A DNA stretch of 64,000 nucleotides from Elusimicrobiota bacterium (GCA_016928195.1 JAFGLF010000076.1:17191-81190); one strand, 5' to 3'. Positions 1-8,641 are shown, counted from the first letter of the stretch. A program made the numbers and translations. The notes: a model not told the origin generated them from the letters alone.

Positions 1-997
1 CGATAACCTTCAATACATCCATAATGTAGTTCGGGTTATATGCTACATCGAACGGTTCACCTTTATAATCCGTCTCTATTTCATCATTGCCTTCTCCGCG
101 GCCCTGTTCCATTGAATAAAGAAGAATTTTACCTTTATTTATTGAATATTTAATCGAAGAGGTTCTGCCGGATGAAATAAGTGAAACCCTGTTTGTTGCT
201 TCTAAAAGATCTTTTGTTTTTACTTTTAAGCTTCCTTTTTTTGTTTTCGGTATTACCTGGTCATAATTCGGGAAATGTCCATCAATAAGTCTCGATTTTA
301 ATACCGTATCCTTAATCTTAAAACCAAGCTGATTGTCAAACATTCCTATTTCCATTTTCTCATCATTTACTTCGGAAAGAATCTTCAATAACTCATCTAT
401 TGCTTTTGCCGGGACTATAAACGTAAACGAAATCTTTTTATCAATAATGCCTTCCCGGGATGTATACGCCAGCCTTTTTCCATCTGTAGCTACCATTATG
501 GCTTTTCCTTTTTCAATTATAAAACAAATACCGTTTAATACATATCTTGTTTCATCTGTTGAAATGGCAATTTTTGTTTTTACTATCATATCTTTAATAA
601 TATCGGGCTCTATCTTAAATGTTTTTCCGCCTTCAAAATCAACTGCACATGGAAAATCATTTTTAGAAATACCTACGATTGAAAATTTTGTTTTTCCTGA
701 TTTTACAATAACTTTATCATTTTCATCTACGGCGATCTCAATTTCCTGATGGTCTACTTTCCTTATAATATCTCCTATAAGTTTACCAGGAAGAGTAATC
801 CCCCCTTCTTTGAGTACCTGTGCCTTTATAACGGTCTTAGCAGCGACCTCAAGATCGGTTGCCGCAAGCGTTAAATAGTTGTCCTTTGCATCAAAAAGTA
901 AATTTGATAGTAACGGAAGTGTGCTCTTCTGAGATATTGCTCCCGAAACAATTCCTGTTCCTTTTATTAGGTCATCTTTCATACAGATGATTTTCAT
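1..997 (-). CDS. dnaN: DNA polymerase III beta sliding clamp, 3' end cut by window edge
   Basis: This gene is absent from the ORF track because it runs off the window, but it reads without interruption for 332 codons from ATG at 997. A strong Shine-Dalgarno (AGGAGG, 5 nt spacing) precedes the start. The translation begins MKIICMKDDL and contains clamp signatures: LPLLSNLLFDA, LAATDLEV, the interdomain segment VATDGKRLAYT and the late PNYDQVIPK. Beta clamps are about 370 aa, so roughly the last 35-40 residues are missing. The ring-shaped dimer tethers the replicative polymerase. It follows dnaA on the same strand across a 239-bp gap, the classical dnaA-dnaN order. Confidence 0.97.
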   Translation of the reverse strand, partial: MKIICMKDDLIKGTGIVSGAISQKSTLPLLSNLLFDAKDNYLTLAATDLEVAAKTVIKAQVLKEGGITLPGKLIGDIIRKVDHQEIEIAVDENDKVIVKSGKTKFSIVGISKNDFPCAVDFEGGKTFKIEPDIIKDMIVKTKIAISTDETRYVLNGICFIIEKGKAIMVATDGKRLAYTSREGIIDKKISFTFIVPAKAIDELLKILSEVNDEKMEIGMFDNQLGFKIKDTVLKSRLIDGHFPNYDQVIPKTKKGSLKVKTKDLLEATNRVSLISSGRTSSIKYSINKGKILLYSMEQGRGEGNDEIETDYKGEPFDVAYNPNYIMDVLKVI

Positions 998-1236
998 ACT
1001 TTCCTCCTATTTTGAATTTCTTATTATTTAAATTTTATAATAAAAATCATAATAAATACTGTTAGTATGTTAGTTATTTTTTATTTTTGTTTTTTATTCT
1101 CTGATATATTTAGATTTTAACAATCTTTTAATGTTAATTATTATGTTGATAACAGCCGGATTTACTAACAATACTCTATTGAAATTAACTTTACTAACTT
1201 TTAGACAACTTTATTGACAACTTATAACCACAGTTA
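998..1236. other. dnaA-dnaN intergenic region, possible origin elements
   Basis: This 239-bp, very AT-rich gap holds several copies of TACTAAC: reversed at 1061-1067, forward at 1163-1169 and 1192-1198, and a TACTAAG variant at 1235-1241. A DnaA-box-like sequence ATAACCACA (7 of 9 matches to TTATCCACA) sits at 1224-1232 next to the last copy. The 12-mer CACAGTTACTAA at 1229-1240 recurs upstream of dnaA at 2642-2653. The gap may carry part of the origin or DnaA regulatory sites. No perfect DnaA box was seen in it. Confidence 0.4.
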
Positions 1237-2613
1237 CTAAGAAGAATGTTTTTTCTCTGTAGTAGTTTTTATTTCTTGAATTAGTTTTGTTATATCCGAT
1301 GAAAAAACAGGATCCTTAGTTAAAATTTTTTCAATTTTATCATAAGCGTAAAGAACAGTTGTATGGTCTCTGCCGCCGAATGCTTCACCAATCTCGATTG
1401 TTGATAATTCTGTCAATTTTCTCGCCAGATACATTGCTATCTGACGGGGGTGAGCAATACTATCAGTCCTTTTTTTGCTTTTAAGGTCTTTTATATCTAA
1501 ACTATAATGTTTTGCAATGATTTTTTGTATTCTTTCAATTGTTACAGGAACATCTTCGACCGTAGTCTTTATAATATCTTTAAGGATATCCTGAGCCCTG
1601 TTAACGGTTATCTGACTACCGGTGAGAAAGGAATGGGCAACAATTTTTATAAGAGCTCCTTCTAATTCTCTAATATTTGCTTTTATATTAGAAGCAATAT
1701 AAAGAATAACATCTTCTGGAACATAAATTTGTTCATCTACAACTTTACTTTTTAATATAGCAATTCTTGTTTCTAAATCCGGAGGAAGAATATCTGCAAC
1801 AAGACCCCATTCAAATCTGCTTTTAAGCCGGTCTTGGAGTGCGATTATTTCTTTTGGTGCCGAATCGGCCGAAAGAACAATCTGTTTTCCGGCATCATAA
1901 AGCGCGTTAAATGTATGATGAAATACTTCCTGTATTTGTTCGCCTTTCCCGAGGAACTGCACATCATCAATAAGAAGAGCATCTAAAGAGCGGAACTTAT
2001 GATGGAAATGGGGCATAGTACTTCTTGTCAGAGAAGCAATCATTTCATTAGCAAATCTTTCACAGGTTATATATAGAATTTTTGAAAGCGGGTTTTTTTG
2101 TTTCATTCTTTGTCCTATGGCATGAAAAAGATGAGTTTTTCCAAGCCCAACTTTCCCGTATATAAAAAGAGGATTGTAGGCTTTCCCGGGATCATCTGCG
2201 GCTGCCAGTGCCGCTGCCTGTGCGAATTTATTTGAACCGCCTACAATAAACTTTTCAAAAGTATACTTTGGATTAAACTGACTTTCTGTAAAAACCGATT
2301 CTTCCTTTGGGACAGGAATAGGTTCTATTGTCTGCTCAGTTTTTTTAAAGAATTCGTCGAGGTTTTGTATCACGGTGCAATTGAGTGTAATAATTTTTCC
2401 GGTTTGCCTGGAAAGATCCTTCTCGATTTTTTTCTGTAGATTTTCTTTAATCCAATCAGTGAAAAATTTATTTGGCACCTCAACTGTAAAGTTATCTTCA
2501 ACGATTGAAATAGGCTTGACGGGTTTTATCCACAGGTCGAAAGATTTTTCCGGTATTTTTTTCTTAATAATTTCTAAACAATTTTCCCACAATTCTTGAG
2601 GTGTTTTGGGCAT
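1237..2613 (-). CDS. dnaA: chromosomal replication initiator DnaA
   Basis: A full-length DnaA (458 aa). Domain I spans about residues 1-80 with the FDLWIKPV segment, followed by a short linker. The AAA+ domain has Walker A GKVGLGKT (about 153-160) and Walker B LLIDDVQFL. The C-terminal DNA-binding domain carries the signature FGGRDHTTV. DnaA-ATP binds DnaA boxes and opens oriC. The start is ATG. A predicted promoter (TTGACT, 17 bp, TACAAT) lies upstream at 2733-2761 and gives a leader of roughly 110 nt containing a palindrome. A perfect DnaA box (TTATCCACA, plus strand 2526-2534) is inside the coding region, where it encodes the conserved WI of domain I, so it may be fortuitous. Confidence 0.99.
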   Translation of the reverse strand: MPKTPQELWENCLEIIKKKIPEKSFDLWIKPVKPISIVEDNFTVEVPNKFFTDWIKENLQKKIEKDLSRQTGKIITLNCTVIQNLDEFFKKTEQTIEPIPVPKEESVFTESQFNPKYTFEKFIVGGSNKFAQAAALAAADDPGKAYNPLFIYGKVGLGKTHLFHAIGQRMKQKNPLSKILYITCERFANEMIASLTRSTMPHFHHKFRSLDALLIDDVQFLGKGEQIQEVFHHTFNALYDAGKQIVLSADSAPKEIIALQDRLKSRFEWGLVADILPPDLETRIAILKSKVVDEQIYVPEDVILYIASNIKANIRELEGALIKIVAHSFLTGSQITVNRAQDILKDIIKTTVEDVPVTIERIQKIIAKHYSLDIKDLKSKKRTDSIAHPRQIAMYLARKLTELSTIEIGEAFGGRDHTTVLYAYDKIEKILTKDPVFSSDITKLIQEIKTTTEKKHSS

Positions 2614-2732
2614 AGTCCACTTTCCAAATAGAAGTTGTTAACACAGTTACTAACAATTGTTAATAACTTCCCCCTATTGTTTTTATTTACCTAGTTTTAC
2701 CATATTTTATCAAGTATCTATGGTTTTGTAGC

Positions 2733-2761
2733 ATTGTACAAAAGATATATTTAAAAGTCAA
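2733..2761 (-). promoter_or_regulatory. predicted dnaA promoter
   Basis: On the minus strand, TTGACT (2761-2756) and TACAAT (2738-2733) are separated by 17 bp, a near-consensus sigma-70 promoter. Transcription would start near 2726, about 113 nt before the dnaA ATG. The leader would contain the GTTA-TAACAATTGTTA-TAAC inverted repeat, a plausible autoregulatory site. Confidence 0.6.
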
Positions 2762-2877
2762 GAGGAATATTATTAATATATAAAATTCTTCAAAGGAGAT
2801 GGGTTTTAAAATTTTTTTACAGTTTTTTTAATATTGATTTATCTAAGGGAAATAACCCATAAAAAAATTTTTGGGAC

Positions 2878-2906
2878 TTGACAGATTTCTGTAATTTTTG
2901 TATAAT
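2878..2906 (+). promoter_or_regulatory. perfect consensus sigma-70 promoter of ndk
   Basis: TTGACA (2878-2883), a 17-bp spacer and TATAAT (2901-2906) match the housekeeping consensus at every position. A 24-bp perfect palindrome starts 2 nt after the -10 box and would cover the transcription start. Confidence 0.8.
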
Positions 2907-2908
2907 AG

Positions 2909-2932
2909 AACAAATAATATATATTATTTGTT
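2909..2932. promoter_or_regulatory. 24-bp perfect palindrome at the ndk transcription start
   Basis: The half-site AACAAATAATAT is followed directly by its exact reverse complement. The palindrome begins 2 nt after the -10 hexamer. It could be an operator or encode a hairpin at the extreme 5' end of the mRNA. Confidence 0.65.
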
Positions 2933-2953
2933 AAAATTAGAACACGGAACATC

Positions 2954-3457
2954 ATGAAACAGCAAGCACTTGTTATTATCAAACCGGATGGATTAAAAAA
3001 GTCTTTGACAGGAAGTATTCTTACTAAACTTTCCGAATCGAAGCTTGAAATAATAGGCGCAAAAGTTGTAAGACCTACCCGAGAACTCACCGAAAAACAT
3101 TATTCTCATATGAAAGACAAACCATTTTTTGAAGACATCGTCAAGTATTTCTGCGGGGACATTCATAGGACAAGAAGAATCCTTTTACTTGTATATCAGG
3201 GTGAAAGTGCTATAGAAAAATTAAGAAGCATTGCAGGTTCAACCAACCCGGAGGAAGCAGAGCCAACAACAATCAGAGGATCATATGGAAGAATTACCAC
3301 GAAAGGCGTATATGAAAATGTACTACACGTATCGGGTAATGACAAAGAAGCTGAGCAGGAGATAAAACTCTGGTTTTTACCGTCTGAAATTGTCTATGAA
3401 ATATACCCCACCAAAGAGGTTGTTAAAGAAAAAGTTGATTTTAAAGAATGGGCGTAA
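2954..3457 (+). CDS. ndk: nucleoside diphosphate kinase
   Basis: A 167-aa NDK that transfers the gamma phosphate between nucleoside triphosphates and diphosphates through a phosphohistidine. It opens with the family motif ALVIIKPDGLKKS and contains IRGSYGRI. The usual NxxH active-site stretch (NVIHGSD in most family members) appears as NVLHVSGND, which keeps the His. At 167 aa it is longer than the usual 135-150 aa, with insertions near residues 80-90 and an acidic/basic C-terminal tail. It has its own near-perfect promoter and is the only plus-strand gene in the first 10 kb. Confidence 0.95.
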   Translation: MKQQALVIIKPDGLKKSLTGSILTKLSESKLEIIGAKVVRPTRELTEKHYSHMKDKPFFEDIVKYFCGDIHRTRRILLLVYQGESAIEKLRSIAGSTNPEEAEPTTIRGSYGRITTKGVYENVLHVSGNDKEAEQEIKLWFLPSEIVYEIYPTKEVVKEKVDFKEWA

Positions 3458-3513
3458 ATTCCCCATCAGATATTTTTATACCCTAACATTCCACCAGTCA
3501 GTTTTTTAAGAGT

Positions 3514-3660
3514 TTACTTTTTACCTAAAATTCTGAATACTTTTGTTCCGCAAGCAGGACAAACACCCTGGAGCGCCTTTCTCCCGCCCTTCATGTCGAC
3601 TTCCTTTGCATCTTTAATTTCTACCTGCTTTTTACATTTCATACATCTGCCTTCTGCCAT
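3514..3660 (-). CDS. small zinc-ribbon protein, DUF5679-like
   Basis: This gene is too short for the ORF track. It encodes 48 aa from ATG at 3660 to TAA, with a strong Shine-Dalgarno (AGGAGG) upstream. Two CxxC knuckles are visible, CMKC near the N-terminus and CPAC near residues 34-37, with the segment EIKDAKEVDMKGGR between them. This pattern resembles the DUF5679 family of tiny zinc ribbons found in many candidate phyla, whose function is unknown. It is encoded just downstream of parB on the same strand, 41 bp away, and could share its transcript. Confidence 0.8.
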   Translation of the reverse strand: MAEGRCMKCKKQVEIKDAKEVDMKGGRKALQGVCPACGTKVFRILGKK

Positions 3661-3701
3661 TTGAATATCCTCCTTTTTAGATTTTCAAAAAAATGTTTAA
3701 A

Positions 3702-4565
3702 CTATTTTTTTGTAAGTTTTGATTTATATCTTAAAATATCAATAATACGGTTCAGATCACCGAGAGATGCACAGGATATTATTAATTTTCCTTTACCTCC
3801 GCGATATTTTATTTCAACTTTTGTTCCCAGAATTTTCTGTAATTCTTCTTCTATGGCAATAACGTCACTGTCTTTCTTGGAAGGACTTATTCTGACTTTT
3901 TGAGATATTTTTTCCGCATCCCGGACAGTTAAATGTTGATTTATAATTTTTTCCAGCAGAAGTTTTTGTTTTAACGGGTCCTCAATGGCTGCTATTGCCC
4001 GTGCATGGCCTTCCCTGATTTTCCCTTCGGATATAGCATCTTGTATATTTTTCGGCATTGTGAGAATCCTTACAATATTCGCGATGGCCGAACGTGATTT
4101 GCCAAGGGTTGCTGCCAAATCTTCCTGACGCAGGCCGAATTCTGTCATTAGTCGTTTATATCCGTTGGCTTCTTCTACAGGATTAAAATCTTTTCGCTGA
4201 AGGTTTTCAATTAATGATAGAATAAAGCTTTCTTTTTCGGAGACGGTTTTTACTATAGCAGGTATCTCGGAAAGGCCGGCAAGTTTAGCTGCCCGCCATC
4301 TCCTTTCGCCGGCTATCAGTTCATAAATTCCATCTTCACGCTTTGTTGATATGATTATCGGCTGGACAAGACCGTGCTCGGTAATTGATGCTGCAAGGTC
4401 CTTAAGCTCTGTTTCGTCGAATTTTGCTCTTGACTGGTATTTGTTGGGTTTAATCTGGTTGATTGGTATCTTTATTGTTCCTTCAACTGATTCTGATGTT
4501 GTAGAAAGCGCATTCCCGATTTCCGGTATCAATGCTTCCAATCCTTTCCCTAATGCCTTTCTCAT
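3702..4565 (-). CDS. parB: chromosome partitioning protein ParB
   Basis: A 287-aa ParB/Spo0J CTPase that loads on parS and spreads as a clamp. It has the N-terminal ALGKGLEALIP segment that contacts ParA, the ParB/sulfiredoxin fold with GERRWRAAKLAG (CTP-binding motif), ENLQRKDFNPVEEA, and a central helix-turn-helix around QEDLAATLGKSRSAIANIVRIL. The C-terminal part is the dimerisation domain. It sits 38 bp downstream of parA in the same direction. Its targets, two perfect parS sites, lie 2.4-4.1 kb away. Confidence 0.98.
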   Translation of the reverse strand: MRKALGKGLEALIPEIGNALSTTSESVEGTIKIPINQIKPNKYQSRAKFDETELKDLAASITEHGLVQPIIISTKREDGIYELIAGERRWRAAKLAGLSEIPAIVKTVSEKESFILSLIENLQRKDFNPVEEANGYKRLMTEFGLRQEDLAATLGKSRSAIANIVRILTMPKNIQDAISEGKIREGHARAIAAIEDPLKQKLLLEKIINQHLTVRDAEKISQKVRISPSKKDSDVIAIEEELQKILGTKVEIKYRGGKGKLIISCASLGDLNRIIDILRYKSKLTKK

Positions 4566-4603
4566 AAAACTCCTCCCTCCTTATTATTAAAGGGTTAAGT
4601 AAG

Positions 4604-5404
4604 TTAAGAATTATTTTCGGAGTCTTCTTGCTCTATAGGTCCTTTGTCCTTTTCAATAATTTCCTTTGCAAAATTCATATATGCTTCTGCACCTTTTGAA
4701 CGTTTGTCGTAGAGTATTACCGGTTTGCCAAATCCCGGCGCCTCTGCAATTTTAACATTCCTCGGAATAATTGTTTTATAAACCTTATCGGGAAAATACT
4801 TTTTAATCTCGCTTATGACCTGTCCGGAAAGATTAATACGCGCATCATACATAGTCAGCAATACACCGTCGATAATAAGAGAAGGGTTTAAAACCTGTTT
4901 TAGTTTTTTTTGAAGTTCCAAGAGCTGTCCAAGTCCTTCTAAAGCGTAATATTCGCACTGTATAGGTATTATTAATGAGTTGGCTGCAGTTAATGCATTA
5001 ATGGTCAATAATCCTAATGAAGGCGGACAGTCAATTATAATGTATTCGTAAACACGCTGAAATTTTTCCAGCGCATTTTTTAATTTTGTTTCCCGTGATA
5101 AAGTGTTTACAAGTTCTACTTCAGCGCCAACTAAATCCAACCCGGAAGGTACGATTTCACACCATTCAATCTCCGTGGGTAAAATTGCATCTTCGAGCAG
5201 TTTATCTCTCATCAGAACATCATATATACTTGTTTTACTTTCGTTTTTTTTTATTCCTAACCCACTTGTAGAGTTTGCCTGCGGGTCCAGGTCAATAAGA
5301 AGTGTTTCGTGGGAAAGCATAGCAAGTGAGGCAGAAAGGTTTATAGCAGTTGTTGTTTTCCCTACTCCGCCTTTTTGGTTTGCAATAACAATTATTTTAC
5401 TCAT
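4604..5404 (-). CDS. parA: chromosome partitioning ATPase ParA (Soj)
   Basis: The ORF track begins at 5467, but the family start is MSKIIVIANQKGGVGKTT at ATG 5404. The upstream residues would be encoded by a palindrome lying at or before the predicted transcription start. The protein has the deviant Walker A KGGVGKTT, Walker B IIIDCPPSLG and the Walker A' DLDPQANST. ParA forms an ATP-dependent gradient on the nucleoid that segregates ParB-parS complexes. The predicted promoter is TTGACT-16-TATAAT at 5479-5506. No clear Shine-Dalgarno precedes the ATG. It is co-oriented with parB. Confidence 0.97.
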   Translation of the reverse strand: MSKIIVIANQKGGVGKTTTAINLSASLAMLSHETLLIDLDPQANSTSGLGIKKNESKTSIYDVLMRDKLLEDAILPTEIEWCEIVPSGLDLVGAEVELVNTLSRETKLKNALEKFQRVYEYIIIDCPPSLGLLTINALTAANSLIIPIQCEYYALEGLGQLLELQKKLKQVLNPSLIIDGVLLTMYDARINLSGQVISEIKKYFPDKVYKTIIPRNVKIAEAPGFGKPVILYDKRSKGAEAYMNFAKEIIEKDKGPIEQEDSENNS

Positions 5405-5449
5405 GGTGCAGGATAAGAGTTCCTTAGATAGAGTTATTTTGTTGATTCG

Positions 5450-5475
5450 CCCAGCCCTTGCATGCAAGGGCTGGG
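5450..5475. promoter_or_regulatory. 26-bp perfect palindrome at the parA transcription start
   Basis: The half-site CCCAGCCCTTGCA is followed directly by its exact reverse complement. On the minus strand it starts 3 nt after the predicted parA -10 box, so it covers the transcription start and would form a GC-rich 5' hairpin. It could instead be an operator. It is not a parS sequence. Confidence 0.65.
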
Positions 5476-5478
5476 TTC

Positions 5479-5506
5479 ATTATATAAAAGGTTAAAAAAA
5501 AGTCAA
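5479..5506 (-). promoter_or_regulatory. predicted parA promoter
   Basis: On the minus strand, TTGACT (5506-5501) and TATAAT (5484-5479) are separated by 16 bp. Transcription would start near 5472, inside the 26-bp palindrome. Confidence 0.65.
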
Positions 5507-5514
5507 GCAAAAAC

Positions 5515-5529
5515 TGTTCACGTAAAACA
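5515..5529. promoter_or_regulatory. degenerate parS-like site
   Basis: TGTTCACGTAAAACA resembles parS with one base deleted and one substituted. It lies between parA and rimO. It may be a decayed or weak ParB site; the two perfect sites are at 6945 and 8642. Confidence 0.3.
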
Positions 5530-6819
5530 TCAGGACGAAACAAGGTCATAAATTTTTTTGACTGCTAGAATCGGGGTTTTTAAAATTTCTCCCGGGAGGT
5601 GTTTTTTAGAAAAAAGGATTTTTCCGTCGATCTCAGGAGCCTGGAATTCAGTATGCCCGAGTTTTTCAGAATCAGCAAGGATATCAAAAGTTTTTCCCAC
5701 CCGTTTTTCATTTTTCTTTAATGTGATTTTTTGCTGAGTCTTCATTATTTCGGCAAGCCGGGTGTTTTTAGTTTTTTGAGAAACAGAATTATGCATATTA
5801 AAAGCTTTTGTTCCCGTCTGCGGCGAATAAACAAATCCGCCCAGCCAGTCAAATTCCAGCGCTTTTATATCATTTAGCAACTTTTTAAAATTTTTCTCCG
5901 TTTCGTCGGGGAATCCCACCATAATAGTTGTCCGCAGAGTAATACCATGGATTTTTTTTCTTAGTTTTTCAATTGTATCAAAAATAATTTTGGAATAGGG
6001 CCTCCCCATTTTCTTTAATATTATGTCGTCTGTATGCTGTATAGGGATATCAATATATTTACACAGTTTGCTGTTTTCAGCGATTACTGATATTAGTTCG
6101 TCGGTAAAATGAGCCGGGTGGGTATATAAAATTCGTATCCATTTCAATCCTTTAATGCCGGATATATTTTTTAGGAGTAAAGACAGCGCGGGGCTCCCAT
6201 AAATATCAATGCCATATAAAGTTGTGTCCTGAGCCACCAATATAATCTCTTTTCTGCCTGTGTTTACGGCGTTTTGAATATCTTTTATTATATATTCAAT
6301 ATTTCGGCTTCTGAAATGACCCCGTAGTCTTGGTATTAAACAATAATTACATTTATTATTGCATCCATCTGCTATTTTTATGTATGCATAGCTTCTGGGT
6401 GTTGAAAATATCTTTGGTTCGTCGGAAATAATAAATTTTGGCGTGGTTATTTTATTAATGGGTCTTCCGGTAGAATTTAATTTGTCTATTATATTTGGAA
6501 TTATATTGAAATCCGAACTCCCGAGAATAGCGTCAATACCAGGGTATGGTTTTAATAATGTCTTTTTTTCAAGTTGTGGTAAACAACCACAAACAATAAG
6601 TTTTTGCCATGGTTGTTTGCTTTCTGAAATACCACTTATTGCTGTGTATGCCTCTTTTCTTGCCGAATCAATAAAAGCACAGGTATTTATTATTATTACG
6701 TCTGCAAGGTTACTGTTCTGGATAAAAGTATATCCTTTTTTAGCAAGGATTCCGGCTATTGTTTCTGAATCAACAAGATTTTTTGGACAACCAAATGAAA
6801 TTATGTAAATATTGCGCAT
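5530..6819 (-). CDS. rimO: ribosomal protein S12 methylthiotransferase RimO
   Basis: A radical-SAM enzyme that adds a methylthio group to a conserved aspartate of ribosomal protein S12. The N-terminal UPF0004 domain has ISFGCPKNLVDSE and further cysteines near NTCAF and CGCLPQ. The radical SAM motif is GCNNKCNYCLIPRLRG. The C-terminal TRAM domain covers about the last 65 residues. CPKNxVDSE and IPRLRG distinguish RimO from MiaB. I take ATG 6819 (MRNIYIISFG) rather than the TTG at 6834 used by the track. It lies upstream of parA on the same strand. Confidence 0.95.
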   Translation of the reverse strand: MRNIYIISFGCPKNLVDSETIAGILAKKGYTFIQNSNLADVIIINTCAFIDSARKEAYTAISGISESKQPWQKLIVCGCLPQLEKKTLLKPYPGIDAILGSSDFNIIPNIIDKLNSTGRPINKITTPKFIISDEPKIFSTPRSYAYIKIADGCNNKCNYCLIPRLRGHFRSRNIEYIIKDIQNAVNTGRKEIILVAQDTTLYGIDIYGSPALSLLLKNISGIKGLKWIRILYTHPAHFTDELISVIAENSKLCKYIDIPIQHTDDIILKKMGRPYSKIIFDTIEKLRKKIHGITLRTTIMVGFPDETEKNFKKLLNDIKALEFDWLGGFVYSPQTGTKAFNMHNSVSQKTKNTRLAEIMKTQQKITLKKNEKRVGKTFDILADSEKLGHTEFQAPEIDGKILFSKKHLPGEILKTPILAVKKIYDLVSS

Positions 6820-6865
6820 ATTTTGTAGTATCAAGAACCCAAACCGATACTTGATTAAAGGATTA

Positions 6866-6881
6866 ATCCGCCAGTTGGCGG
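6866..6881. repeat. TCCGCC-GGCGGA palindrome
   Basis: TCCGCCAGTTGGCGGA has 6-bp inverted arms around AGTT. It lies between rimO and the downstream parS. It belongs to a family of six such elements in this window. Confidence 0.6.
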
Positions 6882-6944
6882 ATAGATTACATATATTAAG
6901 ACATACGTTGTAACTGTGTAATCTTGCGATAAAGTCGCTTATTT

Positions 6945-6960
6945 TGTTTCACGTGAAACA
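6945..6960. promoter_or_regulatory. parS: parS site 1 (ParB-binding)
   Basis: TGTTTCACGTGAAACA is an exact match to the consensus bacterial parS. It lies 1 nt beyond the stop codon of the DUF2723 gene, and its flanking bases match those of the second site. Confidence 0.97.
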
Positions 6961-6961
6961 T

Positions 6962-8641
6962 TTATCTGTTAAACATTAATCTCCTGTTAAATGATGCATT
7001 TGCTTCATTTTGCCACCCTGCTTGTGTAAATACTACTCCGGAATTATGACATGAAGAAACGTAATAATTAATTACCTGTGTCCCATAGTACGTAGGATTT
7101 CCTGGCGGTTTGCGGAAAGGGTATAGGTCATACAAAAAAAGTCTTGTTTTTATCATCTTTGCCCTGTTTAGCATGTTTTTATCCTTTGAGATCCTGCAAA
7201 TTATGCCTATTGGTACAGAATATTCCTCTAATTCAGCATGTACCCCTTCTGCAAAAACAGGATATTTTTCTACAATCTTTAATAAACAATCGGTTGTTGA
7301 TCCGGATTTACCCATTGAGAACAGTTCAGGATATTTATTTTCATATTCTGCTATTCTCCAGGGCAGATACGAATGAAGGACAACTTTTATGTCTTGACGT
7401 TTTTTTTCTACAGTTTGTAGATAATTAATAGTAAAAATAGGGATATCAGCAGTTATTGATAAAAATGAGTTTTTTGGTACGGAACGAGCCAAATTTTTAA
7501 CATAATCATAAGCAAGAAAATCATACCTTTTATTTAATTTTGGTAAATTAATAAACCCAGCATATAAAGATATCCCTAAAAAGAAATATATTAATGGTTT
7601 TATTTTAGTCTTTTTTATTATGGAACCTATAATTAATGTTTCGAAAACCATTGGTAATACACATGCAGGTTCCAGAATTGCCAGGGAAAGCTCAGTATTT
7701 GGTAGCCTGGAGAGAAATATGAAAAAGGGCCCTGAAAATATAAATAGTAATAAAAGTGTTTTACCAAAAATGTCACTAAAGCACAAAATTGTCCCAATTA
7801 ATAGTAATATGAGTCCAGGCCAGCCAAGTTGCTTCTTTTGTAATTCCCAATACATTTTAACAGAGTCTGTTAGTGCGTTTACTGTCCCGGAATGCCGTCG
7901 AGAAAGCTTTATAACACCATAATCCGCCCGTGTAATAACATTGGCAAAATTGCCGAGATTTTTAGGATTACCCCAGTTATTAATAGGTTGTTGGGCTGAT
8001 CTTATAGGCAGGAATAGATAAATAGAGAATCCGAGTATAAAGGCAGAGAGAAGAGAAAGGAGAAAAGAGAGAGAGAATGAAGGCAAAAGACTTTTTCTTT
8101 TGTTCTTCATTATTAGATATAAAATACCCGGTATTAAAAGAACTATGGAATGATGATTACCGAGTGCAAGACCAAGCAGAAAGGCAGAGAGTAGTAAGTA
8201 CCCAGAGTAGGTTCGCCCGTGGCTAAGAATGGGGAGTAGCAAAAGATAAAGTATTAAAACTGCAAAGAGGGCATTTAGCGAATAAATCTCACTTATAATA
8301 CTCTGTTGCCAAAAAGAACTTGAAAAAATCAAGAAAAAAGCAGAAACTAACGCTGGCCATGTAGTGCTAAATACTTTTTTGGCTATATAATAGGTAATTA
8401 CTATGCATAATGAAGAGATAAAAGCGGAAAGAAGATTTAGCCGATAGCCGATATTCCCAAAAGGAAGTAAAAAAGTCCATAATTTTCCCAGTATAACATA
8501 TACAGGGTACCCTGGAGGATGGGCTATTCCCAGAGTATATGCAGAAGTAATTAGATCTCCTGCATCTCTAAAAGCCGGTAATGTGGGATACAGGGTATAG
8601 AGGTAAATAAAAAAACTGATAAAAAATAGAAAAATGGCCAT
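6962..8641 (-). CDS. DUF2723 membrane glycosyltransferase-like protein
   Basis: A 559-aa polytopic membrane protein of the DUF2723 (TMEM260-like) family, related to GT-C protein O-mannosyltransferases. The N-terminus has the family pattern YPTLPAFRDAGDLITSAYTLGIAHPPGYP, with the acidic RDxGD motif expected in the first extracytoplasmic loop; about 10 hydrophobic segments follow, then a soluble C-terminal part from about residue 380. A paralogue is at 23429-25306 and carries extra TPRs that this copy lacks. The gene fits exactly between two parS sites: one abuts its start codon and the other ends 2 nt before its stop. Substrate and acceptor cannot be told. Confidence 0.85.
   Translation of the reverse strand: MAIFLFFISFFIYLYTLYPTLPAFRDAGDLITSAYTLGIAHPPGYPVYVILGKLWTFLLPFGNIGYRLNLLSAFISSLCIVITYYIAKKVFSTTWPALVSAFFLIFSSSFWQQSIISEIYSLNALFAVLILYLLLLPILSHGRTYSGYLLLSAFLLGLALGNHHSIVLLIPGILYLIMKNKRKSLLPSFSLSFLLSLLSAFILGFSIYLFLPIRSAQQPINNWGNPKNLGNFANVITRADYGVIKLSRRHSGTVNALTDSVKMYWELQKKQLGWPGLILLLIGTILCFSDIFGKTLLLLFIFSGPFFIFLSRLPNTELSLAILEPACVLPMVFETLIIGSIIKKTKIKPLIYFFLGISLYAGFINLPKLNKRYDFLAYDYVKNLARSVPKNSFLSITADIPIFTINYLQTVEKKRQDIKVVLHSYLPWRIAEYENKYPELFSMGKSGSTTDCLLKIVEKYPVFAEGVHAELEEYSVPIGIICRISKDKNMLNRAKMIKTRLFLYDLYPFRKPPGNPTYYGTQVINYYVSSCHNSGVVFTQAGWQNEANASFNRRLMFNR

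Larger units (their letters stand above)
2614..2953. promoter_or_regulatory. dnaA-ndk divergent intergenic region, candidate oriC
   Basis: This 340-bp AT-rich region separates divergent dnaA and ndk. Next to dnaA lies an inverted repeat at 2646-2667 with core TAACAATTGTTA (one mismatch over 22 bp), overlapping the 12-mer CACAGTTACTAA (2642-2653) that also sits beyond the 3' end of dnaA. Promoters for dnaA (minus strand) and ndk (plus strand) are listed separately. AT-richness, position and the repeats make it the first place to look for oriC, but no cluster of perfect DnaA boxes is visible. Confidence 0.45.

Noticed and set aside
333-749. 138-aa plus-strand ORF in the track
   Set aside because: It is an antisense shadow of dnaN, which reads through this region on the minus strand with clear clamp motifs.
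2526-2534. Perfect DnaA box inside dnaA taken as a functional origin box
   Set aside because: The same bases encode a conserved Trp-Ile of DnaA domain I, so a chance match is likely; kept only as a note.
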